A DNA stretch of 64,000 bases from Sphingomonas aracearum (GCF_003345355.1 NZ_QQNB01000002.1:868001-932000); one strand, 5' to 3'; positions 33,529-43,291 are shown, counted from the stretch's first letter. Notes: generated by a model from the sequence alone, not told the origin. Made by a program: numbers and translations.

Positions 33529-34419
33529 ATGGTCCAGGTTCTTCTCGCCGGCGCGACCGGCAACCAGGGAGTGCGCACCGCCCGCGCGCTTGTCGCCCGC
33601 GGTGCGGCCGTGCGCGCGCTCGTTCGGCCGGGGACGCCAGCAGCGGCGATCGAACATCTCCGCGCGATCGGCGCCGCGCCCGTCATCGCCGCCTATGACG
33701 ATGCGCCTGCGCTGCGGCGCTCGATGGAGGGGGCGGCAGTGGTCGTCTCCGCCGTCAGCGGGCTGGCGCCGGTGATCGTCGACGCGCAGACGCGCCTGCT
33801 GGAGGCGGCGGTTGCCGCGGGCGTGCCGCGCTTCATCCCCTCCGATTACTCGATCGACTATACGGCCCTGCCCGCGGGACGAAACCGCAATTTCGACCTG
33901 CGCCGCACCTTCCGCGCCCGGCTGAACGCCGCGCCGATCCGCGCCACCTCCATCTTCAATGGCGCGTTTGCGGACATGCTGGCCGGCGAGATGCCGCTGA
34001 TCGTGCGTCCCTTGCGCCGGGTGCTGTACTGGGGAAGCGCCGACCAGCCGTTCGCCCTGACCACGCGCGACGATACCGCCGCGTTCACCGCCGCTGCCGC
34101 GCTGGACGAACAGGCACCGCGCGACCTGCACATCGCCGGCACCGAGGCAACGGCGCGCAGCATCGCCGCGCTGATGCGCGAACTGTCCGGCCGCCGCTAC
34201 CGCCCGCTGCGCGCCGGATCGGTGAACGGACTCGAGCGGCTCAGCCGCCTGGTCCGGCGGGTTGCTCCGCAGAAGCAGGCGGTGTTCCCGGCGTGGCAGG
34301 GCATGCAATATATGCGCGACATGTTCGACGGCCGCGCGCCCTCCGCCCCGATCGATAACGACCGCTACCCGGACATGAGCTGGACCGATCTGCGCGAGGT
34401 TCTTCGCGCGGGGGCATAG
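33529..34419 (+). CDS. NmrA-like NAD(P)-binding protein
   Basis: 296 residues. Rossmann N-terminus VLLAGATGNQGVRTARALVA with the NmrA/isoflavone-reductase type GxxGxxG (GATGNQG), R34 in ALVRPGT for the NADP phosphate, and VVSAVSGLAPVIVDAQTRLL and FIPSDYSIDY, as in the NmrA/quinone-oxidoreductase-2-like group. The catalytic Tyr/Lys of true epimerases is not obvious, so it may be a reductase or a redox-sensing regulator. It sits between aguA and aguB (52 and 33 bp gaps), probably in one transcript, although no role in polyamine synthesis is known for the family. Confidence 0.78.
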   Translation: MVQVLLAGATGNQGVRTARALVARGAAVRALVRPGTPAAAIEHLRAIGAAPVIAAYDDAPALRRSMEGAAVVVSAVSGLAPVIVDAQTRLLEAAVAAGVPRFIPSDYSIDYTALPAGRNRNFDLRRTFRARLNAAPIRATSIFNGAFADMLAGEMPLIVRPLRRVLYWGSADQPFALTTRDDTAAFTAAAALDEQAPRDLHIAGTEATARSIAALMRELSGRRYRPLRAGSVNGLERLSRLVRRVAPQKQAVFPAWQGMQYMRDMFDGRAPSAPIDNDRYPDMSWTDLREVLRAGA

Positions 34420-34452
34420 CGCACGGCGTTTGCCTGTCCTACATGCGCGCCC

Positions 34453-35313
34453 ATGACCGAGATCACCGTCGCCGCGCTGCAGCTCGCCTTTTCGTCGGAC
34501 ATCGACGCGAACATCGCCAACGTCTCCCGCCTGGTGCGCGAGGCGGCGGACAAGGGCGCGCAGGTGATCCTGCCGCCCGAGCTGTTCGAGGGCGAGTATT
34601 TCTGCCGCGTGGAGGATGAAGGCCTGTTCGCCAACGCCGCGCCGGTGGCGGAGCACAAGGCCGTGCTGGCGATGCAGGCGCTGGCCGAGGCGCTGAAGGT
34701 GACGATCCCGACCAGCTTCTTCGAGGCGGACGGGCCGCATTACTACAATTCGCTGGCGATGATCGGGCCGGACGGCGAGGTGCAGGGCGTGTATCGCAAG
34801 AGCCACATCCCCGATGGCCCCGGCTATGAGGAGAAGTTCTACTTTCGTCCGGGCAACACCGGTTTCAAGGTGTGGCCTGCCCCGCCGAGCGCACCGGGCT
34901 GGAAGCTGGGCGTGGGCGTCTGCTGGGACCAATGGTATCCGGAAACGGCGCGCGCCATGATGCTGATGGGCGCCGAACTGCTGTTCTATCCCACCGCGAT
35001 CGGCAGCGAGCCGCACGACACCTCGCTGGATACCGCCCGGCTGTGGCGGCGGGCGATGGTCGGCCACGCCGTGTCCAACGTGGTGCCGGTGATCGCCGCC
35101 AACCGCATCGGCACCGAACATGGCCAGACCTTCTACGGCACCAGCTTCATCGCCGACGAGCGCGGCGACATCCTGGCCGAGCTCGGCCGCGAGGAGGAAG
35201 GCGTGATCGTCGCCACGCTGGACCTTGCCCGCGTGAAGCGCCACCGCGCCGCGTTCGGCTTCTTCCGCGATCGCCGGCCGGAACTGTACGGGCGGCTCGT
35301 CGCCGACATCTGA
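34453..35313 (+). CDS. aguB: N-carbamoylputrescine amidase
   Basis: 286 residues, nitrilase superfamily. The catalytic triad is complete: E43 (LPPELFEGEYF), K116 (YRKSHIPDG) and C157 (GVCWDQWYPE). The substrate-specific stretches GYEEKFYFRPGNTGFKVW and EPHDTSLDTARLWRRAMVGHA match AguB rather than other nitrilases. It releases putrescine, CO2 and ammonia. With aguA it gives a complete agmatine-to-putrescine route in the cytosol. Confidence 0.95.
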   Translation: MTEITVAALQLAFSSDIDANIANVSRLVREAADKGAQVILPPELFEGEYFCRVEDEGLFANAAPVAEHKAVLAMQALAEALKVTIPTSFFEADGPHYYNSLAMIGPDGEVQGVYRKSHIPDGPGYEEKFYFRPGNTGFKVWPAPPSAPGWKLGVGVCWDQWYPETARAMMLMGAELLFYPTAIGSEPHDTSLDTARLWRRAMVGHAVSNVVPVIAANRIGTEHGQTFYGTSFIADERGDILAELGREEEGVIVATLDLARVKRHRAAFGFFRDRRPELYGRLVADI

Positions 35314-35359
35314 GCGGGCGACCGCCGCCGCGAAGGGGGCGGTGCGCCGCCGAAACCGG

Positions 35360-35599
35360 TCAGCGCCGCGCGGGCGGGCCGACCTGCTCGCTGATGATCC
35401 GCGGCTTCAGGCAGCCATCGGTATCGAGGTCCGCCACCGCCAGCAGGCGCCTGGCGGGCGGCTCCTCGCCCAGCGGGCGGGCGCGGGCGGGAACGCCCCC
35501 TTGCGCTACCGTCAACGGCTCCTTGTCGCAAAAGGGCATGCCCGGCTTCACGACCGGCATGGCGACGGCATTCGCGAGCAGAAACGACAGGATGAGCAT
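35360..35599 (-). CDS. small exported protein, unknown function
   Basis: 79 residues from the ATG at 35599, which has a GAGGAG ribosome site. Short signal peptide (LILSFLLANAVAMPV). The mature part holds two Cys (PFCDKEPL; TDGCLKPRI), which could form a disulfide. No family recognised. It converges with aguB and diverges from the membrane protein gene at 35715. The frame is open further upstream (to 35716), but the ribosome site and signal sequence support this start. Confidence 0.55.
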   Translation of the reverse strand: MLILSFLLANAVAMPVVKPGMPFCDKEPLTVAQGGVPARARPLGEEPPARRLLAVADLDTDGCLKPRIISEQVGPPARR

Positions 35600-35714
35600 G
35601 GCGGACTCCTCTGGCGACCGCCGGAGGATAGCAGAGCGCCCGCCTGTGCGGAAGCGCGCGGAACGGCCGCGCCGCCGATCCGTTGGGGCGAGGCAATCCC
35701 ACGGAGGTATCGCC

Positions 35715-36104
35715 ATGGATTACAAGAAGCTGGGCCTGGGCCTCGGCGTGTTCTCGATCGCGCTCGGCCTTGCCGAGCTACTCGCCGCCCGCCGGATCGC
35801 CGGCACGCTGGAGGCGGACGGCCAGGAGAACGTGGTGCGCGCATTCGGCGCGCGCGAGTTGCTGGCAGGCGCCAACCTGCTCGCGGCACCCGCCCATGCC
35901 ACCAACGTGTGGAACCGCGTGGCGGGCGACGCGATGGATCTGGGTGCATTGGGCCTCGCCGCGCGCGGTGCGCCGCGCAACGGCGCGGTTTGGGGCGCGA
36001 TCGCCTTTGTCGTCGGCGCCACCGTGCTGGACGTGGTGACGGCGATCGGGCTCGACCGCCAGACGGGCAAGACCTCGCCCCAGCGCGAACCGGCGACCGC
36101 GTGA
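35715..36104 (+). CDS. small integral membrane protein, unknown function
   Basis: 129 residues, ribosome site ACGGAGG at 35701-35707. Four hydrophobic segments: 6-24 (LGLGLGVFSIALGLAELLAA), about 45-60 (ARELLAGANLLAAP), about 70-85 and 90-110 (GAVWGAIAFVVGATVLDVVTAIG). It resembles the small membrane proteins often annotated as cyclase/dehydrase-associated or DUF4267-like. The conserved feature AFGARELLAGANLL is the visible family mark. It precedes another small membrane-anchored gene by 51 bp; the pair looks like a stress-type small-protein cluster with the gene at 36648. Confidence 0.65.
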   Translation: MDYKKLGLGLGVFSIALGLAELLAARRIAGTLEADGQENVVRAFGARELLAGANLLAAPAHATNVWNRVAGDAMDLGALGLAARGAPRNGAVWGAIAFVVGATVLDVVTAIGLDRQTGKTSPQREPATA

Positions 36105-36155
36105 CGGGAACGGCCGCCGCGCCCGCCCGTTTGTCGGCCTGAAAAGGAGTTACCG

Positions 36156-36542
36156 ATGGCGACAACGAAGAAGCGCACCACCAAGTCCCCCGCCCGCAAG
36201 ACCACCAAGGGCAAGGCGGCGACGCAGGACGCGGCGCGCACCCGCGGGCTGGTATGGGGCGGCGTGGCGCTGGGCGCGATCACGGTGGCGGTTGGTGCCG
36301 GCCTGGCGCTGCTGGCGCGCCGCGAGCGGACCAGCGGCGGGGAGCATCCGGTGCCCGATCTGGCCGCCGACGCGCCCGATCCCGGCCGGTCCGGCGCGCG
36401 CGCGCCCGTGGACTTCCGGCCGGACCCCACCGCCGTGCCCGACAAATCCGAATACGACTCGCTTCGGCCGGCGACCGGTCCAGCGCCGACGCTCAGCGCC
36501 ACTCGTGGCGAGATGGCGAACCAGACCGGCATCGGCGGCTGA
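36156..36542 (+). CDS. single-helix membrane protein with lysine-rich N-terminus
   Basis: 128 residues. Residues 1-30 are highly basic (TTKKRTTKSPARKTTKGKAA), resembling histone-like or nucleic-acid-binding tails. A transmembrane helix (about 32-54, GLVWGGVALGAITVAVGAGL) follows, then an acidic/proline-rich tail with VPDLAADAPDPGRSGARAPVD. By the positive-inside rule the basic tail is cytosolic. No family recognised. It is probably cotranscribed with the gene at 35715. Confidence 0.6.
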   Translation: MATTKKRTTKSPARKTTKGKAATQDAARTRGLVWGGVALGAITVAVGAGLALLARRERTSGGEHPVPDLAADAPDPGRSGARAPVDFRPDPTAVPDKSEYDSLRPATGPAPTLSATRGEMANQTGIGG

Positions 36543-36647
36543 CCGGGCGCGCGGGGCGACAGCGGTGCTGTCGTCCCCGCCGACCTCCTATCCCCATTTA
36601 CGCGAACGGCGTCGCAACCCTTCAGGGCTGCGGCGCCGTTCGGTCCG

Positions 36648-36818
36648 CTAGTCGTTATGCGTCAGCGACGTCTTCCGCCCGCCATCGTCCCGCGCGGGCG
36701 GCTGGCCGCGATCCAGCGTGTCGCTTGGCTGCTTGGCGTCGCCTTCCTTCTGGTGCTCGGTGGACAGATTGGGGTTCGTCTCACCGGCGAGATCGGGCGT
36801 GATGTCATTCTTGGCCAT
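36648..36818 (-). CDS. 56-residue hydrophilic stress-type protein
   Basis: MAKNDITPDLAGETNPNLST begins the protein, which ends GGRKTSLTHND. A very good ribosome site (CAGGAGGA) lies just before the ATG at 36818. The composition is extremely hydrophilic (N, D, E, K, Q, P; no Cys, Trp, Tyr or Phe), suggesting an intrinsically disordered protein like those induced by desiccation or general stress in alphaproteobacteria. No named family. It lies between the convergent gene at 36156 and the enoyl-CoA hydratase upstream on the same strand (46-bp gap). Confidence 0.65.
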   Translation of the reverse strand: MAKNDITPDLAGETNPNLSTEHQKEGDAKQPSDTLDRGQPPARDDGGRKTSLTHND

Positions 36819-36864
36819 GGGGTCCTCCTGACGGAGTCAACCGGCGGCGATCCACGGCGTTCCC

Positions 36865-37644
36865 TCAGGCGCCGGTAAAGCGCGGCGCACGCTTCTCCAG
36901 GAACGCCCGGCCACCTTCGGCCGAGTCCGCGGAGCGGCGGGCGGTGCGCTGGTCCCGTGCCTCGCGCTCCATCGCGGCGGCATACTCCTCCTCCAGCGCG
37001 CGGTGCAGGCCCTGACGCATCAGCCCCAGCGCGACGGTCGGCCCGGCGGCCAGCCGCTCCGCCAGCGCAAAGGCGGTCGCATCGAGGGCGTCGTCGGCCA
37101 CCACCGAGTGGATCATGCCCCAGTCCAGCGCCTTTGCCGCCGGCACCCGCTCGCCCAGCAGCATCATCTCGGCCGCCCGTGCCCGGCCGACCAGGCGCGG
37201 CAGCATCCAGCTTGCCCCGCCATCGGGCACCAGGCCGATATTGACGAACGCCTGCAGGAAATAGGCGGTTTCGCTGGCCACGCACAGGTCCGCCGCCAGC
37301 GCCAGGCTGCACCCGATTCCCGCCGCCGCGCCGCGCACGGCGGAAACCACCGGCACGCCCAGCGAGGCGATGGTCGCCAGCGCCGGATTGTAGCTTCCGG
37401 TCAGCGCGGCATGGGTCGCCTCGCCCGGATCGGCGGCGTTCAGCGCACCGCCCCCCACATCCGCACCGGAGCAGAAGGCCCGTCCCGCCCCAGCCAGCAA
37501 CACGGCGCGCGCGCCTTCCAGCGTGTTCAGCGCCGCCGTGATCTCCTCGAACATGGCGGGCGGCGCGGCGTTGAGCCGATCGGGACGGTTGAGCGTCAGC
37601 ACCAGCACGTCGCCGCGCCGCTCGATCAGGATATGCTCGGCCAT
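36865..37644 (-). CDS. enoyl-CoA hydratase/isomerase family protein
   Basis: 259 residues, crotonase fold. The oxyanion-hole motif [13 protein letters not shown] (about 64-76) and [21 protein letters not shown] are present. The second region reads [21 protein letters not shown], where the aligned position of the second catalytic Glu of hydratases is D/G, as in PaaG-type isomerases and other non-hydratase members. The C-terminal [12 protein letters not shown] is typical. ATG 37644 gives the usual [21 protein letters not shown] start. Function is either a hydratase with relaxed specificity or an epoxyphenylacetyl-CoA-type isomerase; no phenylacetate genes are nearby. Divergent from the acetyl-CoA synthetase gene. 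Confidence 0.88.
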   Translation of the reverse strand: MAEHILIERRGDVLVLTLNRPDRLNAAPPAMFEEITAALNTLEGARAVLLAGAGRAFCSGADVGGGALNAADPGEATHAALTGSYNPALATIASLGVPVVSAVRGAAAGIGCSLALAADLCVASETAYFLQAFVNIGLVPDGGASWMLPRLVGRARAAEMMLLGERVPAAKALDWGMIHSVVADDALDATAFALAERLAAGPTVALGLMRQGLHRALEEEYAAAMEREARDQRTARRSADSAEGGRAFLEKRAPRFTGA

Positions 37645-37748
37645 TCCTCTCTCCTTTGTTGCTTCCTTTCCCGGAAAGATGGCGCTTGGCAACCGTGGCT
37701 TGCCACGCCCGCCCCGCCTCGCCACAACGCCGCGCACAGGAGAAGCCG

Positions 37749-39686
37749 ATGTCCGAAGAGAGCGTCTATCCGGTTCCGCAGCAATGGGCGGCCCGCGCCA
37801 GGATCGACCAGGAGGGCTATCGGCACATGTACGGCCGCTCGCTGGCCGATCCGGGCAGCTTCTGGCTGGAACAGGCGCGCCGGCTCGACTGGATCAAGCG
37901 GCCGGAGATCGCCGGCGACTGGTCCTTCGACGAGGCGGACTTCCACATCCGCTGGTTCGCCGATGGCCGGCTCAACGTGGCGGCCAACTGCCTCGACCGC
38001 CATCTGGCGAGCCGGGGCGATCAGGTGGCGCTGATCTGGGAACCGGACGAGCCCGGCGCCGAACCGCGCCGCATCACCTATCGCGAGTTGCACGGCGAGG
38101 TCTGCCGCTTCGCCAACGCGCTGAAGGCGCAAGGGGTGGCCAGGGGCGACCGGGTGACGATCTACATGCCGATGATCCCCGAGGCGGCGGTGGCGATGCT
38201 CGCCTGTGCGCGGATCGGCGCGGTCCACTCGGTGGTGTTCGGCGGCTTTTCGTCCGAGGCGCTCGCCGGCCGGATCGAGGATTGCGGATCGCGCATCGTC
38301 ATCACCGCGGACGAGGGGCGCCGCGGCGGCAAGCGCATCCCGCTGAAGGCGAATGTCGACGCCGCGCGCGCCCATGCACCGGGGCTGGAAACGGTGGTGG
38401 TGGTATGCGCGACGGGGGGCGACATCGCCTGGCAGGCGGGCGACCTGTGGTGGCACGAGATCGTCGCCGATGCCGCGCCTGCCTGTCCGCCGGAGCCGAT
38501 GGGCGCGGAAGACCCGCTGTTCATCCTCTACACCTCCGGCTCCACCGGCAAGCCGAAGGGCGTGCTGCACACGAGCGGCGGCTATCTGCTGTGGGCCAGC
38601 ATGACGCACGAGCTGGTGTTCGACTATCGGCCGGGCGAGATCTTCTGGTGCGCGGCCGATGTCGGCTGGGTGACGGGGCACAGCTATATCCTGTACGGCC
38701 CGCTGGCCAACGGCGCGACCACCCTGATGTTCGAGGGCGTGCCGAACTGGCCCGATGCCAGCCGCATCTGGCAGGTGGTGGACCGGCACAAGGTGGAAAT
38801 CCTCTACACCGCGCCCACCGCCCTGCGCGCGCTGATGAAGGAGGGCGACGGCTTCGTCCACGCGACGGATCGCTCCTCGCTGCGCCTGCTCGGATCGGTG
38901 GGCGAGCCGATCAATCCGGAGGCATGGCGCTGGTACCATCAGGTGGTCGGCGGCGGCCGGTGCCCGATCGTGGACACCTGGTGGCAGACGGAAACGGGCG
39001 GGCACATGATCACCCCGCTGCCGGGCGCGACGGCCCTGAAGCCGGGCTCCGCGACCCTGCCCTTTCCCGGCGTGGACCCGCAGATCGTGGATGCCGAGGG
39101 AAAGGTGCTGCACGGCGCGACGGAGGGCAACCTCGTCCTCGCGCGGAGCTGGCCGGGGCAGATGCGCGGCGTTTGGGGCGACGCCGATCGCTTCTTCCAG
39201 ACCTATTTCACCACCTATCGCGGCAAGTATTTCACCGGCGACGGATGCCGGCGCGACGCGGACGGCTATTACTGGATCACCGGCCGGGTAGACGACGTCA
39301 TCAACGTCTCGGGCCACCGCATGGGCACGGCGGAGGTCGAATCCGCGCTGGTGCTGCACGAAGCGGTGGCCGAAGCCGCGGTGGTGGGCATGCCGCACGA
39401 CGTGAAGGGCCATGGCATCTACGCCTATGTGACGCTGAACGGCGGCGTGGAGGCCAGCGAGGCGTTGCGCCGCGATCTCGTCACCTGGGTGCGCCACGAG
39501 ATCGGCGCCATTGCCGCGCCGGATGCGGTTCAGTTCGCGCCGGGCCTGCCCAAGACCCGTTCCGGCAAGATCATGCGGCGTATCCTGCGCAAGATCGCGG
39601 AAGGGGACGTGTCGTCGCTCGGCGACACCTCGACGCTGGCGGACCCGGCGGTGGTGGACGATCTGGTGGCCAACCGGGTGGGCTGA
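37749..39686 (+). CDS. acsA: acetyl-CoA synthetase (AMP-forming)
   Basis: 645 residues, full length for Acs. N-terminal [21 protein letters not shown]-loop-like [58 protein letters not shown], hinge and [20 protein letters not shown] are all canonical. K607 in [15 protein letters not shown] is the catalytic Lys, the target of reversible acetylation in this family. It activates acetate (and propionate more slowly) to the acyl-CoA; propionyl-CoA made this way would feed the pcc operon at the left of the window. A 7-bp hairpin CCCTTCC-AAA-GGAAGGG (39691-39707) follows the stop. Confidence 0.95.
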   Translation: MSEESVYPVPQQWAARARIDQEGYRHMYGRSLADPGSFWLEQARRLDWIKRPEIAGDWSFDEADFHIRWFADGRLNVAANCLDRHLASRGDQVALIWEPDEPGAEPRRITYRELHGEVCRFANALKAQGVARGDRVTIYMPMIPEAAVAMLACARIGAVHSVVFGGFSSEALAGRIEDCGSRIVITADEGRRGGKRIPLKANVDAARAHAPGLETVVVVCATGGDIAWQAGDLWWHEIVADAAPACPPEPMGAEDPLFILYTSGSTGKPKGVLHTSGGYLLWASMTHELVFDYRPGEIFWCAADVGWVTGHSYILYGPLANGATTLMFEGVPNWPDASRIWQVVDRHKVEILYTAPTALRALMKEGDGFVHATDRSSLRLLGSVGEPINPEAWRWYHQVVGGGRCPIVDTWWQTETGGHMITPLPGATALKPGSATLPFPGVDPQIVDAEGKVLHGATEGNLVLARSWPGQMRGVWGDADRFFQTYFTTYRGKYFTGDGCRRDADGYYWITGRVDDVINVSGHRMGTAEVESALVLHEAVAEAAVVGMPHDVKGHGIYAYVTLNGGVEASEALRRDLVTWVRHEIGAIAAPDAVQFAPGLPKTRSGKIMRRILRKIAEGDVSSLGDTSTLADPAVVDDLVANRVG

Positions 39687-39740
39687 GCGACCCTTCCAAA
39701 GGAAGGGACACCCTTCCCGGTCGTGCTGCCCCGGACGCGG

Positions 39741-40457
39741 TTACGCCACGCGCGGGCGACCGATCCCCATGCGGGCCAGTTCCCGCTGCCGATCGACCAA
39801 CTGATGCTTCAGCGCACCGGCGACGTGCAGGATCAGCAATGCCAGCATCACCCAGCCGCCGATCGCGTGGAAGGTCTCGATCCGCTCGTGCAGCGCGCGC
39901 TGCTCGGGCACGCCTTCCGGCGTCCGGCCGATCTCGTTGACCGGGGCGATCAGCGGCAGCTGGAACAGGCCCCAGACCATCACCGGGCCGCGCTTGCGAG
40001 GGGGTTGCCCGCCGCCCTTCCCCTCGCCCGCAGGACCGCCGCGGGACGTGGCATCCGGCTTGAGCGTGGGCGCGGGAGGCGCGCCGGGGCGATGCTCCGC
40101 CGCCCAGGCCGCGCCGGGCGAGCCCGCCGGCGGGTTGGCCGACACCAGCGCCCAGCCGGAGAAGGGCAGCAGCAGCATCGCCAGATAGAGCAGGAAGTGA
40201 ACAAGGTGCGCGAGCCCGCGCTCCCAGCCCACCATGGGCAGGAAGGGAGGCGGCCGGTGCGTCAGCCGCCAGCCGATCCTCACCAGGGTAAGCACCAGGA
40301 TGCTGATCCCGGAGGAGACATGGAACACGAAGAAGCCGCGCGGCAGCACCGGCCGCAACAGGCCGGAGGCAAGATTGTAGAGAATGAAGGCCGCGATCAG
40401 CCAGTGCAGCACGATCGCCACGTTGGTGTAGCGCAACCGCACCCGCGCTTCGTCCAT
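39741..40457 (-). CDS. cytochrome b561 family protein with proline-rich insertion
   Basis: 238 residues. Four transmembrane helices are visible: VAIVLHWLIAAFILYNLASG (H18), GFFVFHVSSGISILVLTLVR, LVHFLLYLAMLLLPFSGWAL and MLALLILHVAGALKHQLVDR, each with the histidines expected to hold two b haems in the inner membrane. It shuttles electrons from quinol. Between helices 3 and 4 there is an unusual ~50-residue Pro/Gly/Ala-rich insert (about 115-165, with PPAPTLKPDATSRGGP and PPRKRGP) where family members have a short loop. Lies 55 bp after mntH on the same strand. Confidence 0.85.
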   Translation of the reverse strand: MDEARVRLRYTNVAIVLHWLIAAFILYNLASGLLRPVLPRGFFVFHVSSGISILVLTLVRIGWRLTHRPPPFLPMVGWERGLAHLVHFLLYLAMLLLPFSGWALVSANPPAGSPGAAWAAEHRPGAPPAPTLKPDATSRGGPAGEGKGGGQPPRKRGPVMVWGLFQLPLIAPVNEIGRTPEGVPEQRALHERIETFHAIGGWVMLALLILHVAGALKHQLVDRQRELARMGIGRPRVA

Positions 40458-40512
40458 TGTGCGCCCTCCGCTCCCGATCCGGCCGTGAAGGTCGCGCAGC
40501 GGGCGGCTGGCG

Positions 40513-41871
40513 TCAACCGAGGAAGAAATCGAACAGCAGCTTGCCGTTGAGCACGACCAGCAGCGCCGCGATGCCCCAGGCGACGACCTTGAGCCAGCCG
40601 GGCGCGGCCAGCCGGCCCATGCGCCTGGCGTCGCCTGTGAACGCCACCAAAGGGATCACCGCGAACGGCAGTTGCAGGCTCAGCACCACCTGGCTCAACA
40701 CCAGCAGCTCGGTTGCGCCCCGGTCGCCCGCCGCGCCGACCACCAGTGCCGCAGGGACGATCGCCAGCATGCGCGTGACGAGCCGCCGCAGCCACACGGG
40801 CAACCGCAGGTCGAGGAACCCCTCCATCACGATCTGGCCGGCCAGCGTCCCCGTCACCGTCGAGTTCTGCCCCGATGCGAGCAGCGCCACCGCGAACAGC
40901 ACGCTGGCCGCGCCGGCACCCAGCGTCGGCGAGAGCAGGCGATAGGCCTCGCCGATCTCCGCCACGTTCTGCCCGCGGCCATGGAAGGTGGCGGCGGCGA
41001 GGATCAGGATGGCGGCGTTGATGAACAGGGCGAGCGTCAGCGCCACGGAGCTGTCGATGGTGGCGTGGCGCACCGCCTCCGCCTTGCCTTCCTCGTCCTG
41101 CGCGAAGCGGCGGGTCTGGACGATGGAGGAATGGAGATACAGGTTGTGCGGCATCACCGTGGCGCCGAGAATGCCGATGGCGATGTACAGCATCGCCGGG
41201 TTCGTCACGATCTCCGGCGACGGCACCAGCCCGCCGGCGATCGCCAGCGGATCGGGCCGGGCCAGGAACAGTTCGTAGGCGAAGCAGCCGGCGATCACGA
41301 CCAGCAGCGCGACGATGAACGCCTCCAGCTTGCGAAAGCCGAGCTGTTGCAGCGCAAGGATCAGGAACACGTCGAACCCGGTCAGGACGACGCCCCAGAC
41401 CAAGGGCAGGCCGAACAGCAGTTGCAGCGCGATCGCCGTGCCCAATACCTCGGCGAGGTCGCAGGCGATGATCGCGATCTCGCACAGCGCCCACAGCCCG
41501 ATCGTGACGGGCCGGCTGTAATTGGCGCGGCAGGCCTGGGCGAGATCGTGCCCGGTGACGATGCCGAGCCGCGCGGACAGCGATTGCAGCACCATCGCCA
41601 TCAGGCTGGAAAACAGCACCACGGCAAGCAGGGTGTAGCCGAACGCCGATCCGCCGGCGAGATCGGTCGCCCAGTTGCCCGGGTCCATATAGCCGACCGC
41701 GACCAGATACCCCGGCCCGGCAAAGGCCCCGAGCTTGGCGAAGAACCGGCCCTTGCCGCTGGGCACCGGCACCGAGCGATAGCTGTCGGCAAGGCTCGGC
41801 CGGGGGCTGCCGTGAGGAGCGGTGCCCGTCAGCGGAGCGCCCTCGGCAAGGGTGGCGGGTGGCGGGGACAT
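40513..41871 (-). CDS. mntH: Nramp-family divalent metal transporter (Mn2+/H+)
   Basis: About 452 residues with 11 predicted helices. The metal-site motifs are intact: [14 protein letters not shown] in helix 1 (D-P-G-N) and [17 protein letters not shown] in helix 6 (M-P-H-N). It imports Mn2+ (and Fe2+) with protons across the inner membrane. The N-terminus has a ~40-residue Pro/Ser-rich cytosolic extension before [21 protein letters not shown] choose the ATG at 41871; earlier in-frame starts (ATG 41886, TTG 41895) are possible and ribosome sites are weak. No MntR-type operator is obvious. Confidence 0.9.
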   Translation of the reverse strand: MSPPPATLAEGAPLTGTAPHGSPRPSLADSYRSVPVPSGKGRFFAKLGAFAGPGYLVAVGYMDPGNWATDLAGGSAFGYTLLAVVLFSSLMAMVLQSLSARLGIVTGHDLAQACRANYSRPVTIGLWALCEIAIIACDLAEVLGTAIALQLLFGLPLVWGVVLTGFDVFLILALQQLGFRKLEAFIVALLVVIAGCFAYELFLARPDPLAIAGGLVPSPEIVTNPAMLYIAIGILGATVMPHNLYLHSSIVQTRRFAQDEEGKAEAVRHATIDSSVALTLALFINAAILILAAATFHGRGQNVAEIGEAYRLLSPTLGAGAASVLFAVALLASGQNSTVTGTLAGQIVMEGFLDLRLPVWLRRLVTRMLAIVPAALVVGAAGDRGATELLVLSQVVLSLQLPFAVIPLVAFTGDARRMGRLAAPGWLKVVAWGIAALLVVLNGKLLFDFFLG

Positions 41872-41994
41872 TCGGCTCCGGAACATGGCAGGCAAGGGCG
41901 GAACGTCAACCGCCGAACGCCGCCTTTGTTGCGCTCGCGAAGCGATTGCCGGCGCGGGCGCCGCCGCGAACCGGCGGGCGCCCGCGGGACAGGC

Positions 41995-42534
41995 TCAGAC
42001 CTTGGCGGTGGCGGAGCCGCCCTCGGCATAGAGCTGGGCATAACGGCGGGTGATCGTGGGCAGCGCCTCGTCGATCCACTGCGCCATCGATTCCTCCTCG
42101 CGCAGCGACTGCTGCAGCGCCGCGGTGGCGTTCGCGAAGCCGCCGTCACCGGCCAGCGTCAGCAGCGACTTGTAGCTGGCGATCTCGAAATGCTCGAAGG
42201 CATAGTTGGCGAAGCTGTTCTTCAGGATCTCGTCGCCGGCGACGCTGTGCGTCAGGGCCGCCATGCCGCCGGACATGCTGAGCGCGGTGTCCTTCAGCGC
42301 GGAATTGCTGGTGCCGAGGCCTTCCAGCAGTTCGTCGAGGCGGGCGATCTGCCCGTTCGTCTCCTCGATATGCGCGCGCAGCCGCTCGGCGACTTCCGGA
42401 TAGTTCTCGATCCGCGCAACCTGCGGCTTCATGATCGACAGCGCCTGGTTCTCCACGGCGTGCGCATTCTTCAGTCCGGTGATGAACAGTTCGCGCATCG
42501 CATCCGAACCGCTGCCGGCGTAACTCGAGGCCAT
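41995..42534 (-). CDS. DUF892 (YciE/YciF-type) ferritin-like protein
   Basis: 179 residues, all helical. Typical features: LFITGLKNAHAVENQALSIM with a metal-type E, AHIEETNGQIARLDELLEGL, and YAFEHFEIASYKSLLTLA with the paired E/H expected at a di-iron site, then EESMAQWIDEALPTITRRYA. DUF892 proteins are general-stress ferritin-like proteins. ATG 42534 follows a good ribosome site (CAAGGAGA). The open frame further upstream is antisense to nothing useful and lacks domain content. Confidence 0.82.
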   Translation of the reverse strand: MASSYAGSGSDAMRELFITGLKNAHAVENQALSIMKPQVARIENYPEVAERLRAHIEETNGQIARLDELLEGLGTSNSALKDTALSMSGGMAALTHSVAGDEILKNSFANYAFEHFEIASYKSLLTLAGDGGFANATAALQQSLREEESMAQWIDEALPTITRRYAQLYAEGGSATAKV

Positions 42535-42595
42535 CTGACTTTCTCCTTGGAAGGGGCAGGCAGATAACCGCGCGGGGGCGGGATGGTTGCCGAGC

Positions 42596-43228
42596 CTATA
42601 CCGGCGCGCCGGACGTTCCCCGCCAGCCATAATGGTGCCAGGCGAAGATCGCCGCGGCGCCCCGATGCGGCCGCCAGCCTTCCGCAAGCTCGCGCACCAG
42701 CTTCTCGCTCGGCCGCGCCGGGTGGCCAAGCAGGTGGCCGATTTCGACCTGCACCGCGAGATCGCCCGCCGGCCAGATGTCCGGCCGCCCTTCGGCGAAC
42801 AGCAGGTAGATTTCCGCCGACCAGCGGCCGATCCCCTTCACCCGCACCAGCGCGGCGATCGCCTCTTCATCGTCGCCCGGCAGGTGCTGGAGGGCGAGCC
42901 GCCCGCTCGTCACCTCCTCGGCAAGGCTGCGGGCATAGCCGGCCTTCTGCCGCGACAGCCCCGCCTCGCGCAGCTGCTCGTCGGTGGCGCGGGCGATCGC
43001 TTCCGGATCGTGCGGGCTGCCGACCACCTGTTCCAGCTTGCGCCACACCGCGGCGGCCGCGGCGACGCTGACCTGCTGCCCGACAATGGTGCGCAGCAAG
43101 GTGGCGTAGCCGGGTTCGCGGATGCGCGGCTCGGGAAAGCCGGCGCGTTCCAGCCCGGCGGCAAAGCCCGGCTCGATCGCGGCAAGCGCCTCCAGCGCGG
43201 CGCGCAGGTCAACCGCGCTCAGGCCCAT
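42596..43228 (-). CDS. DNA-3-methyladenine glycosylase II (AlkA-like, HhH-GPD)
   Basis: 210 residues, base-excision repair glycosylase that removes alkylated purines. Motifs: TIVGQQVSVAAAAAVWRKLEQ, the helix-hairpin-helix LVRVKGIGRWSAEIYLLFAEG, and the catalytic Asp in DIWPAGDLAVQ. It ends in a WRPHRGAAAIFAWHHYG segment that fits MPG2/AlkA. It lacks the N-terminal beta domain of E. coli AlkA, as in the compact Mag1-like group. ATG 43228 is preferred; the frame upstream is arginine-rich noise. Divergent from the ferredoxin gene. Confidence 0.9.
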   Translation of the reverse strand: MGLSAVDLRAALEALAAIEPGFAAGLERAGFPEPRIREPGYATLLRTIVGQQVSVAAAAAVWRKLEQVVGSPHDPEAIARATDEQLREAGLSRQKAGYARSLAEEVTSGRLALQHLPGDDEEAIAALVRVKGIGRWSAEIYLLFAEGRPDIWPAGDLAVQVEIGHLLGHPARPSEKLVRELAEGWRPHRGAAAIFAWHHYGWRGTSGAPV

Positions 43229-43291
43229 GGTGCGGCTTGATCTGCGGGAAAGCCGGCGGCATGGGCGGGCGGAAACTCGGTGGAGACTGGC

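Noticed and set aside
42535..42729. N-terminal extension of the DUF892 protein
   Set aside because: It overlaps the glycosylase gene's 3' end, is Arg-rich, and a good ribosome site precedes the ATG at 42534.
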